This document shows positions 47,871-58,311 of a stretch of 64,000 nucleotides of DNA, piece after piece. Positions within the stretch are counted from its first letter, which is position 1. Each line of letters begins with the position of its first letter. The translations under genes were made by a program, and so were the position numbers. The notes under the pieces were generated by a model. It did no database searches, had not been told where the DNA came from, and was given only the letters and a program-made list of their open reading frames with translations. The stretch comes from Bradyrhizobiaceae bacterium PARB1 (GTDB lineage Bacteria; Pseudomonadota; Alphaproteobacteria; Rhizobiales; Xanthobacteraceae), in contig NKIY01000002.1 in assembly GCA_002256345.1 (NCBI GenBank), positions 1 through 64,000 of the forward strand, read 5' to 3'.

Positions 47871-47913
47871 TTGACTCTCGGAACGAAATGAGAACATTGT
47901 TCTGCATACGTTC
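47871..47913 (+). promoter_or_regulatory. Double LexA-box promoter of the 32-residue microprotein
   Basis: TTGACT at 47871-47876 is followed by two SOS boxes: GAAC-GAAATGA-GAAC (47881-47895) and GTTC-TGCATAC-GTTC (47899-47913), 3 bp apart. Both fit the alphaproteobacterial LexA consensus exactly. They cover the expected -10 and start region, so tight repression is predicted. Confidence 0.85.
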
Positions 47914-47935
47914 CAGATGGATCACGGAGGCTGAC

Positions 47936-48034
47936 ATGCTGAAGACCTTTGTTGAAGAAGCCGCGGCACTGGCATCGATCGTTCTGTTTGTGGGGATGAT
48001 TGCGGTTTGGGCGCAAGTCATCCCCCAGCTTTGA
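47936..48034 (+). CDS. SOS-controlled single-helix membrane microprotein (32 residues)
   Basis: Too short for the ORF track. The ATG at 47936 follows a perfect GGAGG with 5-bp spacing. The product has a short acidic/basic head (MLKTFVEEAAAL) and one membrane helix (ASIVLFVGMIAVWAQVIPQL). It starts 23 bp after two tandem LexA boxes. In layout it matches Caulobacter SidA (29-residue SOS-induced inner-membrane division inhibitor) and E. coli TisB (29-residue SOS-induced membrane toxin), though no sequence kinship is claimed. Inferred role: halting division or changing membrane potential after DNA damage. dnaE follows 175 bp on, with a hairpin GACTGTCC / GGACAGTC at 48087-48112 between. Confidence 0.8.
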   Translation: MLKTFVEEAAALASIVLFVGMIAVWAQVIPQL

Positions 48035-48209
48035 GGCTGGCGCGGCCGGGCCATTCGGAGGCCGGGAAAGCGGGGATGCCGGCTGGGACTGTCCGGTTTC
48101 AAATGGACAGTCGGGCGGGCAGGGGCCACGATGGTCCCGCGAGTCGGACGCAAAGCGCCGCCGCGTTTCCCGACGATCATGACTTCATAGTCTTTCCCGA
48201 AGTGCCGAC

Positions 48210-51200
48210 ATGTCCGAACCCATGAGCCAGCGTCCAGCCGTGTCCACGCCGGGATTCGTGCATCTGCACGTCCACTCGGCCTATTCGCTGCTGAAGGGCT
48301 CCATCAAGGTCGCCAAGCTCGCCGACCTCGCCAAGGCCGACCACCAGCCGGCGCTGGCGCTCACCGACATGGACAACATGTTCGGCGCGCTGGAATTCTC
48401 GGAAAAGCTGGCCGGTTCCGGCATCCAGCCCATCGTCGGCGTCGAACTCGCCGTCGATTTCGGCGATCAGGATCCCAACGCCCGCAACGCGCATCAGATC
48501 ATGATGCCGCGCATGGTGTTCCTGGCCACGCGCGAGCAGGGCTACAACAATCTGATGCGTCTCAATTCACGTGCGTTTCTCGAAACGCCGATACATCAGA
48601 CGCCGCATATCAAGCTCGACTGGCTGAAGGAGAATGCCGATTGCGTCATCGCGCTCACCGGCGGTCCCGATGGTCCGCTGGCGCAAGCGCTGATCGCCGA
48701 TCAGCAGGTGCTTGCGGCACAGCGCTGCGAGCAGCTCGCCGGCTATTTCGGCGATCGCCTCTATATCGAATTGCAGCGCCACAACATCGAGAAGGAACGC
48801 CGCGCCGAAGCCGGGTTGATCGACCTCGCTTACAGCAAAGGTCTACCGCTCGTCGCTGCGAACGAGCCGTACTTCGCCGCCGCCGAGGATCACGAGGCGC
48901 ATGACGCGCTGCTGTGTATCGCCGGCGGCAGGATCATCGCCGAGAGCGACCGCGAGCAGCTCACGCCGGATCATCGCTTCAAGACGCGCGCCGAAATGGC
49001 GGTGCTGTTCGCCGACATTCCGGAAGCGCTCGCCTCCACCGTCGAGATCGCCGAGCGCTGCGCCTATCGTCCGCGTACGCGAAAGCCGATCCTGCCGCGC
49101 TTCACCGTCGGCGCTGGCAGCAATGCCGAAGCGGCTGCGCAGGAGGAGACCGACGAGCTGCGCAGGCAGGCGAAGGAGGGACTCGATCGCCGGCTGAAGG
49201 TGCATGGCCTGTCGCAGGGCCGCAGCGAGGAGGACTATCGCGCGCGGCTCGATTTCGAGCTGAGCGTCATCGCCCGCATGAACTATGCCGGCTACTTCCT
49301 GATCGTGTCCGACTTCATCAAATGGGCGAAGACCCAGGGCATTCCGGTCGGGCCGGGCCGCGGTTCGGGCGCCGGCTCGCTGGTCGCCTGGGTGCTGACC
49401 ATCACCGATCTCGACCCCCTGCAGTTCAACCTGCTGTTCGAGCGTTTCCTTAATCCGGAACGCGTCTCGATGCCGGACTTCGACATCGACTTCTGCCAGG
49501 ATCGCCGCGGCGAGGTGATCTCCTATGTGCAGGAGCGCTATGGCCGCGATCAGGTGGCGCAGATCATCACCTTCGGTACGCTGCAGGCGCGCGGCGTGCT
49601 GCGCGACGTCGGCCGCGTGCTGCAGATGCCTTACGGGCAGGTCGATAAGCTCACCAAGCTTGTGCCGCAAAATCCCGCTGCGCCTGTCACGCTCAAGCAG
49701 GCGATCGAGGACGAGCCGAAACTGCAGGCCGCGCGCGACGAGGATCCGATCGTCGCGAAGGCGTTCGATATCGCACAAAAGCTCGAAGGCCTGACGCGCC
49801 ACGCCTCGACGCATGCTGCCGGCATCGTGATCGGCGACCGGCCGTTGTCCGAACTCGTACCGATGTATCGCGATCCGAAATCGGACATGCCGGTCACCCA
49901 GTTCAACATGAAATGGGTCGAGCCTGCGGGTCTCGTGAAGTTCGACTTCCTCGGCCTGAAGACGCTGACCGTGCTCGACGTCGCGTGCAAGCTGCTCAAG
50001 CAGCGCGACATTCATGTCGATCTCGCGACGACGGCGATCACCGATGCTGCGAGCTACGAGATGCTGGCGCGGGGTGAGGTCGTCGGCGTGTTCCAGGTGG
50101 AAAGCGCGGGCATGCGGCGCGCGCTGGTCGACATGCGGCCCGACCGCTTCGAGGACATCATCGCGCTGGTGGCGCTGTATCGCCCGGGCCCGATGGCGAA
50201 CATTCCGACCTATTGCGCGCGCAAGCACGGCGACGAGGAGCCGGAATATCTGCACCCCATTATCGAGCCGATCCTGAAGGAGACGTTTGGCGTCATCATC
50301 TATCAGGAACAGGTGATGCAGATCGCGCAGGTGATGGCGGGCTATTCGCTCGGCGACGCCGACCTGCTGCGTCGCGCGATGGGCAAGAAGATCCGCGCGG
50401 AAATGGAGAAGCAGCGCGCGATCTTCGTCGAGGGCTCGGTGAAGAACGGCGTGCCGAAAGGGCAGGCCGATACGATCTTCGATCTGCTCGCCAAGTTCGC
50501 CGACTACGGCTTCAACAAGAGCCACGCGGCGGCCTATGCGCTCGTCTCCTATCACACCGCCTATATGAAGGCGCATTACCCGGTGGAGTTCATCGCCGCG
50601 TCGATGACGCTGGACATGAGCAACACGGACAAGCTGTCGGAATTCCGCGCCGAGGCGCAGCGGCTCGGCATCAAGGTCGAGGCGCCGAACATCAATCGTT
50701 CCGGCGTCGTCTTCGAGGTCGGCGAAAACACGATCTATTACGCACTGGCGGCGCTCAAGGGCGTTGGCGCATCGGCGGTCGAGCAGATCGTTGCCGAGCG
50801 CAACAAGAACGGGCTGTTCACTTCGCTCGCCGATTTCGCCTCGCGCGTCAGTCCGAAGGCGGTCAACAAGCGCATCATCGAAACGCTCGCCGCGGCCGGT
50901 ACCTTCGATACGCTCGATCCGCATCGCGCCCGCGTGCATGGCGGTGCGGATTCGATCCTGGCTGCCTGCCAGCGCGCCAACGAGGCCGCGACCTCAGGGC
51001 AGAACGACATGTTCGGCGGCGCCACCGATGCGCCGACGGTGATGCTGCCGCAGATCGACAACTGGCTGGCCGCCGAGAAACTGCGCAAGGAATATGACGC
51101 GATCGGCTTCTTCCTGTCCGGCCATCCGCTCGACGACTACGCCATCGCCCTGAAGCGGCTGCGGGTGCAGAGCTGGGCCGATTTCTGCAAGGCCGTGAAG

Positions 51201-51701
51201 ACGGGGGCGACAGCCGGCAAGGTCGCCGCGACAGTGGTGTCGCGCCAGGAGCGCCGCACCAAGACCGGCAACAAGATGGGTATCATGGGCCTGTCGGACC
51301 CAACCGGCCATTTCGAGGCCGTGCTGTTCTCCGAAGGCCTCGCCCAATACCGCGAGGTTCTGGAACCCGGCGCCGCGGTTCTGCTGCAGCTCGGTGCGGA
51401 ATTACAGGGCGAAGATGTTCGCGCTCGCGTCGTCCATGCCGAGCCGCTGGATGCCGCCGCCGCCAAGACCCAGAAGGGCCTGCGGATCGTCATGAAGGAT
51501 ACCAAGGCTCTGGATTCGTTGGAAAAACGGCTCCAGCGCCAGGCCGGGCCGGGCAGTGGAGGCGGCGACGTCTCGATTGTCCTGCGGCTCGATCTGCAGA
51601 CCGAAGTCGAATTCAAGCTCGACGGTCGGTACGTCGTCTCGCCGCAGATCGCCGGGGCGATCAAGGCGGTGACCGGCGTGGAAATGGTGGAGACCTTGTA
51701 G
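48210..51701 (+). CDS. dnaE: DNA polymerase III alpha subunit
   Basis: Replicative polymerase. 1163 residues, the DnaE1 length (the SOS error-prone DnaE2 is shorter and occurs with imuAB, absent here). N-terminal PHP domain (FVHLHVHSAYSLLKGS), polymerase core with GPGRGSGAGSLVAW and catalytic aspartates in PDFDIDF (from residue 422), the finger region YRPGPMANIPTY, and a C-terminal OB fold and tau-binding region. Start at 48210 or the ATG at 48222. Confidence 0.97.
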   Translation: MSEPMSQRPAVSTPGFVHLHVHSAYSLLKGSIKVAKLADLAKADHQPALALTDMDNMFGALEFSEKLAGSGIQPIVGVELAVDFGDQDPNARNAHQIMMPRMVFLATREQGYNNLMRLNSRAFLETPIHQTPHIKLDWLKENADCVIALTGGPDGPLAQALIADQQVLAAQRCEQLAGYFGDRLYIELQRHNIEKERRAEAGLIDLAYSKGLPLVAANEPYFAAAEDHEAHDALLCIAGGRIIAESDREQLTPDHRFKTRAEMAVLFADIPEALASTVEIAERCAYRPRTRKPILPRFTVGAGSNAEAAAQEETDELRRQAKEGLDRRLKVHGLSQGRSEEDYRARLDFELSVIARMNYAGYFLIVSDFIKWAKTQGIPVGPGRGSGAGSLVAWVLTITDLDPLQFNLLFERFLNPERVSMPDFDIDFCQDRRGEVISYVQERYGRDQVAQIITFGTLQARGVLRDVGRVLQMPYGQVDKLTKLVPQNPAAPVTLKQAIEDEPKLQAARDEDPIVAKAFDIAQKLEGLTRHASTHAAGIVIGDRPLSELVPMYRDPKSDMPVTQFNMKWVEPAGLVKFDFLGLKTLTVLDVACKLLKQRDIHVDLATTAITDAASYEMLARGEVVGVFQVESAGMRRALVDMRPDRFEDIIALVALYRPGPMANIPTYCARKHGDEEPEYLHPIIEPILKETFGVIIYQEQVMQIAQVMAGYSLGDADLLRRAMGKKIRAEMEKQRAIFVEGSVKNGVPKGQADTIFDLLAKFADYGFNKSHAAAYALVSYHTAYMKAHYPVEFIAASMTLDMSNTDKLSEFRAEAQRLGIKVEAPNINRSGVVFEVGENTIYYALAALKGVGASAVEQIVAERNKNGLFTSLADFASRVSPKAVNKRIIETLAAAGTFDTLDPHRARVHGGADSILAACQRANEAATSGQNDMFGGATDAPTVMLPQIDNWLAAEKLRKEYDAIGFFLSGHPLDDYAIALKRLRVQSWADFCKAVKTGATAGKVAATVVSRQERRTKTGNKMGIMGLSDPTGHFEAVLFSEGLAQYREVLEPGAAVLLQLGAELQGEDVRARVVHAEPLDAAAAKTQKGLRIVMKDTKALDSLEKRLQRQAGPGSGGGDVSIVLRLDLQTEVEFKLDGRYVVSPQIAGAIKAVTGVEMVETL

Positions 51702-51963
51702 AGCGAAGCGTGGGCTGGGAACTTGTGACGATTGGAAACTCTGGCCCCCGGATTGCGCTACGCTCCATCCGGCTACAGTTTCCAGCCCTTCAAACCCGCT
51801 GTTTCGCCTTGCTTATCCGCAGAATCCGGCTATAAGCCGCCCCATCTCACACGGAAGCATGGCTTAATCGCCGTCCGGTGGCACCGGGCTGCAGGCAGAT
51901 TCACCTGTCCGCACACCCCGATGCTCACACGCTTCCGGAGGAACAAACCGGAGAACTAGAACG

Positions 51964-52947
51964 ATGGCACTACCTGAATTTTCTATGCGTCAGCTCCTCG
52001 AAGCCGGCGTTCACTTTGGTCACCAGTCTCACCGCTGGAATCCGAAGATGGCCGAATACATTTTCGGCGCCCGTAACAACATCCACATCATCGATCTCGC
52101 GCAGACCGTGCCGTTGCTGCACACCGCGCTGAAGGCCGTCAGCGACACCGTCGCCAAGGGCGGCCGCATCCTGTTCGTCGGCACCAAGCGCCAGGCACAG
52201 GACGTCGTCGCCGAAGCCGCCAAGCGCTCGGCGATGTACTTCGTTAATTCGCGCTGGCTCGGTGGCACGTTGACCAACTGGAAGACCATTTCCGGTTCGA
52301 TCAAGCGCCTGCGTCACCTCGAGGAAGTGCTCAACTCGGGCGACGCCGCCCAGTACACCAAGAAGGAGCGCCTGACGCTGCAGCGCGAGCGTGACAAGCT
52401 CGACCGTTCGCTCGGCGGCATCAAGGACATGGGCGGTCTGCCCGACCTGATCTTCGTGATCGACACCAACAAGGAAGACATCGCGATCCAGGAAGCCCAG
52501 CGTCTGGGCATCCCGGTTGCGGCGATCGTCGACACCAATTCGGACCCGAAGGGCATCACCTATGTCGTTCCGGGCAATGACGACGCTGGTCGCGCGCTGT
52601 CGCTGTATTGCGACCTGATCGCCCGCGCTGTCATCGACGGCATTTCGCGTAACCAGGGCGACTCCGGTTACGATGTCGGCGCCTCGACTGCTCCGGCTGC
52701 AGAAGAACTGCCGTCGGGCTTCCAGGGCCTCGCCGGTCCGCGCGGCACTGCCGACGACCTCAAGAAGCTCACCGGCGTGTCTGGTGCCATCGAGAAGAAG
52801 CTGAACGATCTGGGCGTCTTCCACTACTGGCAGCTCGCCGAGCTCGATCACGACACTGCCCACAAGATCGGCGAAGAAGTCGGTCTGCCGGCCCGCGCCG
52901 ACGCCTGGGTTGCCCAGGCAAAGTCGCTGACCGCGGAAGCCGAGTAA
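51964..52947 (+). CDS. rpsB: 30S ribosomal protein S2, with C-terminal extension
   Basis: 327 residues; E. coli S2 has 241. The S2 core ([24 protein letters not shown] ... [18 protein letters not shown]) ends near residue 235. A linker and an extra helix-hairpin-helix-like domain follow ([21 protein letters not shown] ... [10 protein letters not shown]), as in several alphaproteobacteria. Its ribosome site is GGAG just upstream. The 262-bp gap after dnaE holds no gene. Confidence 0.97.
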   Translation: MALPEFSMRQLLEAGVHFGHQSHRWNPKMAEYIFGARNNIHIIDLAQTVPLLHTALKAVSDTVAKGGRILFVGTKRQAQDVVAEAAKRSAMYFVNSRWLGGTLTNWKTISGSIKRLRHLEEVLNSGDAAQYTKKERLTLQRERDKLDRSLGGIKDMGGLPDLIFVIDTNKEDIAIQEAQRLGIPVAAIVDTNSDPKGITYVVPGNDDAGRALSLYCDLIARAVIDGISRNQGDSGYDVGASTAPAAEELPSGFQGLAGPRGTADDLKKLTGVSGAIEKKLNDLGVFHYWQLAELDHDTAHKIGEEVGLPARADAWVAQAKSLTAEAE

Positions 52948-53007
52948 GCGAAAAGGCACTCGATTGTCCCGGTTTCGGACAAGATCGTGCCTAAGCTGAA
53001 GAAAACC

Positions 53008-53031
53008 GTGCGGCCGTCATGTCGGCCGCAC
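53008..53031 (+). other. Perfect hairpin between rpsB and tsf
   Basis: GTGCGGCCG-N6-CGGCCGCAC, 9 bp without mismatch, 60 bp after rpsB. No T run follows. It may reduce read-through or protect the rpsB message, as seen for this gene pair in other bacteria; function here is inference. Confidence 0.6.
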
Positions 53032-53124
53032 GTTCCGTATCTACAACTCTCTCGATGTTAGTTCCTGTGGTGACCGCCGGCACCGGCCGGTGAGGGCTCA
53101 CCCCGACAGGCAAAGGGCTCTACG

Positions 53125-54048
53125 ATGGCAACGATTACCGCAGCGATGGTCAAGGATCTCCGCGAGACCACCGGCGTCGGCATGATGGACTGCAAGAACG
53201 CGCTGGCCGCCACCGATGGCGACATGCAGGCTGCGATCGACTGGCTGCGCGCCAAGGGTCTCTCCAAGGCCGCCAAGAAGGCTGACCGCGTCGCCGCCGA
53301 AGGTCTGATCGGCGTGCTGACCGAAGGCACCAAGGGTGTCGTGGTCGAGGTGAACTCCGAGACCGACTTCGTGGCCCGCAACGATCAGTTCCAGGGCCTC
53401 GTCAAGATGATCGCCCAGGTCGCGCTGAAGGTCGGCGACGACGTGGAAGCCATCAAGGCCCACAAGATCGGCGACTCCAATGTCGAGACCGCGATCACTG
53501 AAGCCATCGCCACCATCGGCGAGAACATGACGCTGCGCCGCGCCGCGAAGCTGGAAGTCTCGGCTGGCGTCGTGTCGAGCTACGTGCATAACGCCGTGAT
53601 CGAAGGCCTCGGCAAGATGGGCATCATCGTTGCGCTGGAATCCACCGGCAAGGCCGATGAGCTCGCCGTCCTCGGCAAGCAGATCGCGATGCACGTTGCC
53701 GCTGCGAACCCGCAGGCGCTGGACTCGACCGGTCTCGATCCGGCCGTGGTCGCCCGCGAGAAGGAAGTGATGGCGGACAAGTATCGCCAGCAGGGCAAGC
53801 CGGAAGCGATGATCGAAAAGATCGTCGAGAACGGCCTGAAGACGTACTACAAGGAAGTCTGCCTGCTCGATCAGGCCTTCATCCACGACACCGGCAAGTC
53901 GGTGGCGCAGGCCGTGAAGGAAGCCGAAGGCAAGGTCGGCGCCCCGATCGCGGTCAAGGGTTTCGTCCGCTACGCGCTGGGCGAGGGCATCGAGAAGGCG
54001 ACCTCGGACTTCGCAGCGGAAGTCGCTGCCGCCTCCGGCCAGAAGTAA
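53125..54048 (+). CDS. tsf: Elongation factor Ts
   Basis: Nucleotide exchange factor for EF-Tu. 307 residues; signatures [16 protein letters not shown] (N-terminal) and [14 protein letters not shown] (core, with the EF-Tu Mg-site contact TDFVA) are clear. The paired position after rpsB is universal. Confidence 0.98.
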   Translation: MATITAAMVKDLRETTGVGMMDCKNALAATDGDMQAAIDWLRAKGLSKAAKKADRVAAEGLIGVLTEGTKGVVVEVNSETDFVARNDQFQGLVKMIAQVALKVGDDVEAIKAHKIGDSNVETAITEAIATIGENMTLRRAAKLEVSAGVVSSYVHNAVIEGLGKMGIIVALESTGKADELAVLGKQIAMHVAAANPQALDSTGLDPAVVAREKEVMADKYRQQGKPEAMIEKIVENGLKTYYKEVCLLDQAFIHDTGKSVAQAVKEAEGKVGAPIAVKGFVRYALGEGIEKATSDFAAEVAAASGQK

Positions 54049-54050
54049 GA

Positions 54051-54103
54051 TCGAAGCTGACTGCTTCGATAGCAAAGACCTCCCGGCGGATTGCTGCCGG
54101 GAG
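54051..54103 (+). other. Two consecutive hairpins between tsf and pyrH
   Basis: TCGAAGC-N5-GCTTCGA (54051-54069) and CTCCCGGC-N8-GCCGGGAG (54080-54103), both perfect, fill the 84-bp gap. Neither has a T run, so they are more likely processing or stability elements than full terminators. Confidence 0.55.
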
Positions 54104-54132
54104 CTGCCGCCTCGAAAGGAAGCGATCGCATC

Positions 54133-54849
54133 ATGGCTGAGCCGCTCTATCGTCGCGTCGTCGTGAAAGTGTCCGGCGAGTCCTTTGCCGGCGGCCAGCC
54201 ATTCGGCATCGATCAACCCACCATCGACCGCATCGCCGGCGATCTCATCGCAGCCCAGAAGCTTGGTGTTGAAATCGCCGTCGTCGTCGGCGGCGGCAAC
54301 ATCTTTCGCGGCGTCGAAGTCTCGTCGCGCGGTGTCTCGCGCCCGACCGGCGACACCATGGGCATGCTCGCCACCGTCATGAACTGCCTCGCACTGGAAG
54401 CCGCCATCGAGCGCCAGGCCGTGCCGGCGCGCACGCTGTCGGCCATGGTGATGCCGCAGGTTTGCGAGCTGTTCACCCGCGCCACTGCGCATAAATATCT
54501 CTCGGAGGGCCGCATCGTGCTGCTCGCTGGCGGCACCGGCAATCCGTTTTTCACCACCGACACCACAGCCGTGCTACGCGGCGCCGAGATCGGCGCAGCG
54601 GCGGTGCTCAAGGCGACCAATGTGGACGGCGTCTACAGCACGGACCCGAAGAAGGACAAGACCGCCACGCGCTTCGAGCGGCTCAGCCATTCGCAGGCGG
54701 TTGAGGGGAACTACAAGGTTATGGACGCGACCGCCTTTGCGCTGGCGCGCGAGGCGTCCCTGCCTATTATCGTGTTTTCCATTGCCGAACCGGGTTCGAT
54801 CGGCGCCATTCTGACAGGTACGGGCCGCGGCACCATCGTCGCGGGTTGA
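54133..54849 (+). CDS. pyrH: Uridylate kinase (UMP kinase)
   Basis: Phosphorylates UMP to UDP. 238 residues from the ATG at 54133 (AGGAAGCGAT site); the track start is upstream extension. Amino-acid-kinase fold with [26 protein letters not shown] and [15 protein letters not shown]. In the conserved rpsB-tsf-pyrH-frr order. Confidence 0.98.
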   Translation: MAEPLYRRVVVKVSGESFAGGQPFGIDQPTIDRIAGDLIAAQKLGVEIAVVVGGGNIFRGVEVSSRGVSRPTGDTMGMLATVMNCLALEAAIERQAVPARTLSAMVMPQVCELFTRATAHKYLSEGRIVLLAGGTGNPFFTTDTTAVLRGAEIGAAAVLKATNVDGVYSTDPKKDKTATRFERLSHSQAVEGNYKVMDATAFALAREASLPIIVFSIAEPGSIGAILTGTGRGTIVAG

Positions 54850-54908
54850 TCGTCAACGAGGGCAGGGGGCACTCGTACCCTTGCCGACAGCTATCAAGGA
54901 GAGCTTCC

Positions 54909-55475
54909 ATGGCCGCTCTGGCCCCATTCGACCTCGCCGATCTGAAGCGCCGCATGCAGGGCTCGGTCGCATCCCTGAAGCACGATCTCGGCGGTCTGCG
55001 CACCGGTCGCGCGGCATCCTCGATGCTGGAGCCGGTCATGGTCGATGCCTATGGCAGCGCCATGCCGCTGAACCAGGTCGCCACAATCTCTGTACCCGAG
55101 CCGCGCATGCTGTCGGTGCAGGTATGGGACAAGTCGATGGTCAAGGCCGTCGAGAAGGCGATCGTCGATTCCAATCTCGGCCTGTCGCCGGCGACCGAAG
55201 GCACCACGCTGCGCCTGCGCGTGCCGGAACTCAACGAAGAGCGCCGCAAGGAACTGGTCAAGATCGCGCATAAATATGCCGAGGCCGCCAAGGTTGCGGT
55301 ACGTCACGTCCGCCGCGACGGTCTCGACATCATCAAGAAGCTCGAGAAGGCCCACGAGATTTCCGAGGACGACCAGAAGCGCCATGATACCGAGGTGCAG
55401 AAGGCGACCGACGCCGTGATCGCTGAAGTCGATCAGTTGCTCGCCGCCAAGGAAAAGGAAATCATGACGGTCTAG
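54909..55475 (+). CDS. frr: Ribosome recycling factor
   Basis: Splits post-termination ribosomes with EF-G. 188 residues from the ATG at 54909 (GGAGAG site). Two-domain tRNA-like fold; conserved [32 protein letters not shown] and VRHVRRDG segments are present. Confidence 0.98.
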   Translation: MAALAPFDLADLKRRMQGSVASLKHDLGGLRTGRAASSMLEPVMVDAYGSAMPLNQVATISVPEPRMLSVQVWDKSMVKAVEKAIVDSNLGLSPATEGTTLRLRVPELNEERRKELVKIAHKYAEAAKVAVRHVRRDGLDIIKKLEKAHEISEDDQKRHDTEVQKATDAVIAEVDQLLAAKEKEIMTV

Positions 55476-55568
55476 GCCGCGTCTGTTCGCGCTTAAACCA
55501 ATTACAAAGCGTTTGGTCCGCAAATCGGCCATAGATCTGTCGGACCAGACGCTCGGGGATTTCAATCG

Positions 55569-56324
55569 ATGTCGAATGCCGCCGCGCCAGCCACTGACGG
55601 ATCTGACCGATCCTCGCCGGCGCATGTCGCGATCATTATGGACGGCAACGGGCGCTGGGCGGCAGCGCGCGGCTTGCCGCGTGCCGAGGGGCATCGCCGC
55701 GGCGTCGAAGCGCTGCGCCGCGTGGTGCGGGCCTCCAACGAACTCGGCATCCAGTATCTGACCATCTTCTCGTTCTCGTCGGAGAACTGGTCGCGTCCGG
55801 CCTCGGAAATCAGCGACCTGTTCGGCCTGCTGCGTCGTTTTATCCGTAACGACCTCGCCACGCTGCATCGCGACGGTGTGCGTGTGCGCGTGATCGGCGA
55901 GCGGCAGGGGCTTGAAGGCGACATCGCCTCGCTGCTGCGCGAAGCCGAAGATCTGACCCGCAACAACACGAAGCTGACGCTGGTCGTCGCCTTCAATTAC
56001 GGCTCGCGCCACGAGATTGCGATGGCGGCGCAGCGTCTCGCGCGCGAGGTAGCCGAAGGCAAGCGCTCCGCCGAGAGCATCACCGCCGAGACGATCAATC
56101 AGTCGCTCGACACCGTGGGCATTCCCGACCCGGATCTGATCATCCGTACGTCCGGCGAGCAGCGTCTGTCCAACTTCCTGATGTGGCAGGCGGCCTATAG
56201 CGAATTCGTTTTCGTGCCGATCCATTGGCCGGATTTCGACAAGGCGGCGCTGGAAGGTGCCATTGCGGAATACGCGAGGCGCGAGCGGCGCTTCGGCGGT
56301 CTGGTTGCGAAAACCGCTTCGTGA
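55569..56324 (+). CDS. uppS: Isoprenyl transferase (undecaprenyl diphosphate synthase type)
   Basis: Cis-prenyltransferase that builds the C55 lipid carrier for peptidoglycan and LPS. 251 residues; catalytic Asp in [17 protein letters not shown], substrate-binding FSSENWSRP, and the C-terminal [15 protein letters not shown] and ELPF-type region are seen. Its stop overlaps the GTG start of cdsA. Confidence 0.97.
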   Translation: MSNAAAPATDGSDRSSPAHVAIIMDGNGRWAAARGLPRAEGHRRGVEALRRVVRASNELGIQYLTIFSFSSENWSRPASEISDLFGLLRRFIRNDLATLHRDGVRVRVIGERQGLEGDIASLLREAEDLTRNNTKLTLVVAFNYGSRHEIAMAAQRLAREVAEGKRSAESITAETINQSLDTVGIPDPDLIIRTSGEQRLSNFLMWQAAYSEFVFVPIHWPDFDKAALEGAIAEYARRERRFGGLVAKTAS

Positions 56325-57037
56325 CGAACATCACCCCAGACGGTGCACCGCAACAGGCGGACGATCGCGGTGTGCGCAATCTCGTGCTGCGCGTGCTGGC
56401 AGCGCTCGTCCTGATCCCGCTGGCGCTCGGTGCAGCCTATGTTGGCGGCTGGCTATGGCTTGGCCTCGTGACCATCGTTTCAGTTGGTCTGTTCATCGAG
56501 TGGCGAAGCATTGTCGGCCAGCGACCGGGTTGGATCGCAATCGGCCTCGTTTATGCGCTCGGTGCGCTTGCAGCTTCCGTGCTGGTACGCCGGGATGCGG
56601 AATGGGGATTTGTCGCTCTGATTTTCATCCTGCTCGTGGTCTGGCTGACCGATATCGGCGGCTATGCTTTCGGTCGGACGATTGGTGGACCAAAGCTGTG
56701 GCCACGGGTCAGCCCGAAGAAGACCTGGGCAGGCGCAATCGGCGGCACAATGCTCAGCATTGGCGTTGCCATCGGCTTTGCGTTGTCGGGCCTCGGCAAA
56801 GCGGCGCCGCTGGTGTTACTTGCCGTCGTTCTTACGGTGCTGTCCCAGATCGGCGACCTGTTCGAGTCCGCCGTGAAGCGCCGCTTCGGTGTCAAGGATT
56901 CCGGCCAGATCATTCCGGGTCATGGCGGTCTGCTGGATCGGCTCGATGGCTATGTATTCGCGGTGGTCGCTGCCGCGGTGATCGGTCTTTTGCGTGGCGG
57001 CGCCGATGGCGTCGGCCGCGGTCTTATGGTTTGGTGA
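56321..57037 (+). CDS. cdsA: Phosphatidate cytidylyltransferase
   Basis: Membrane enzyme making CDP-diacylglycerol from phosphatidic acid and CTP. 238 residues from the GTG at 56321 (overlap GTGA with uppS); track starts lie inside uppS. About seven helices; the C-terminal family signature is complete: [20 protein letters not shown], then GGLLDRLDG. Confidence 0.95.
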   Translation: MTNITPDGAPQQADDRGVRNLVLRVLAALVLIPLALGAAYVGGWLWLGLVTIVSVGLFIEWRSIVGQRPGWIAIGLVYALGALAASVLVRRDAEWGFVALIFILLVVWLTDIGGYAFGRTIGGPKLWPRVSPKKTWAGAIGGTMLSIGVAIGFALSGLGKAAPLVLLAVVLTVLSQIGDLFESAVKRRFGVKDSGQIIPGHGGLLDRLDGYVFAVVAAAVIGLLRGGADGVGRGLMVW

Positions 57038-57041
57038 TTGA

Positions 57042-58268
57042 ATGAGCCCAGTTCCTCTGCGTAACGAAAAAGCTGCCGAGGCGTCCGTCCGCAGCGTCAC
57101 CGTCCTCGGGGCCACCGGGTCGATCGGCGACAGCACCATGGACCTCATTCGCGCGGCGCCTGAGCGCTACCGCGTCGAGGCCTTGACCGCGAACGGCAAT
57201 CTCGAAGGCGTCGTCAAGCTCGCCAGGGAATTCAACGCGCGTTTCGTCGCCGTGGCCGATGAGAGCAAGGGCGAAGAGTTACGAGCGGCGCTGTCCGGTA
57301 CGGGGATTGAGAGCGGGGCCGGTGAGGGTGCGATCGTTGAAGCCGCGGCCCGTCCGGCCGATTGGGTCATGGCAGCGGTGTCCGGCGCAGCCGGTCTCAA
57401 GCCCGCGCTGGCAGCCGTCGATCGCGGGGCGACCGTTGCGCTCGCAAACAAGGAATGCCTCGTCTGCGCCGGCGATTTCTTTATGGACCGCGCCGCCAAG
57501 GCCGGTGCTTGCATCCTGCCGGCGGATTCCGAGCACAACGCGTTGTTTCAAGCGCTGGCCTCGGGTAGCCGCGACGAACTGACCCGCGTGATCATCACAG
57601 CCTCGGGCGGTCCGTTCCGCACCTGGAAGGCAGAGGATATCGAGCAGGCGACGCTGGCGCAGGCGCTCAAGCATCCCAACTGGTCCATGGGCCAAAAGAT
57701 CACCATCGATTCCGCCTCGATGATGAACAAGGGCCTCGAAGTGATCGAGGCGTCCTACCTGTTCGCACTCGCGCCGGACGAGATCGACGTGCTGGTGCAT
57801 CCGCAGTCGATCATCCACGGCATGGTGGAATTTACCGATTATTCGGTCGTCGCCCAGCTCGGCACGCCCGATATGCGCACGCCTATCGCGCATTGTCTCG
57901 GCTGGCCGAACCGCATCAGCAAGGGAAGGGCGGCGCCGCTCGATCTCGCCAAGATCGGGGCTCTCACCTTCGAGGCGCCCGATTATGCACGCTTCCCTGG
58001 CCTCAAGCTGGCCTATGACGCGCTGCGCACGGGCAGCGGCGCCACGACGGTCTACAACGCCGCCAACGAGATTGCGGTCGCAGCGTTCATCACCGGCAAG
58101 ATCCGCTTCGGCGCCATTGCGCGGCTGGTCGAAGCCACCATGAACGAGTGGGTACGCGCCGGTAACCTGGCGCCGCTGTCGTCGGCGGATGACGCGATTT
58201 CCGTTGACCATAAAGCGCGAAAACTGGCGGCAAACCTGTTGCCTGAAATTGCCGCAAAGGTTTCGTAG
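57042..58268 (+). CDS. dxr: 1-deoxy-D-xylulose 5-phosphate reductoisomerase
   Basis: First committed step of the MEP isoprenoid pathway. 408 residues; NADPH motif [29 protein letters not shown], metal/substrate site [12 protein letters not shown] and the catalytic SIIHGMVEF loop. It supplies precursors used by uppS two genes upstream. Confidence 0.98.
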   Translation: MSPVPLRNEKAAEASVRSVTVLGATGSIGDSTMDLIRAAPERYRVEALTANGNLEGVVKLAREFNARFVAVADESKGEELRAALSGTGIESGAGEGAIVEAAARPADWVMAAVSGAAGLKPALAAVDRGATVALANKECLVCAGDFFMDRAAKAGACILPADSEHNALFQALASGSRDELTRVIITASGGPFRTWKAEDIEQATLAQALKHPNWSMGQKITIDSASMMNKGLEVIEASYLFALAPDEIDVLVHPQSIIHGMVEFTDYSVVAQLGTPDMRTPIAHCLGWPNRISKGRAAPLDLAKIGALTFEAPDYARFPGLKLAYDALRTGSGATTVYNAANEIAVAAFITGKIRFGAIARLVEATMNEWVRAGNLAPLSSADDAISVDHKARKLAANLLPEIAAKVS

Positions 58269-58311
58269 AGATTTAGGCGCGAGGCTAGATGGCTTCGCAT
58301 AGGGGATTGGG

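Noticed and set aside
48210-51701. SOS control and DnaE2 (error-prone) identity for dnaE because of the LexA boxes upstream
   Set aside because: Length and PHP/polymerase features fit the replicative DnaE1, imuAB are absent, and the boxes sit tightly on the microprotein start. Some read-through into dnaE is not excluded.
51941-51956. GAAC...GAAC before rpsB as a possible LexA box
   Set aside because: The spacing is 8, not 7, and the second half overlaps the ribosome site of a constitutive ribosomal gene.
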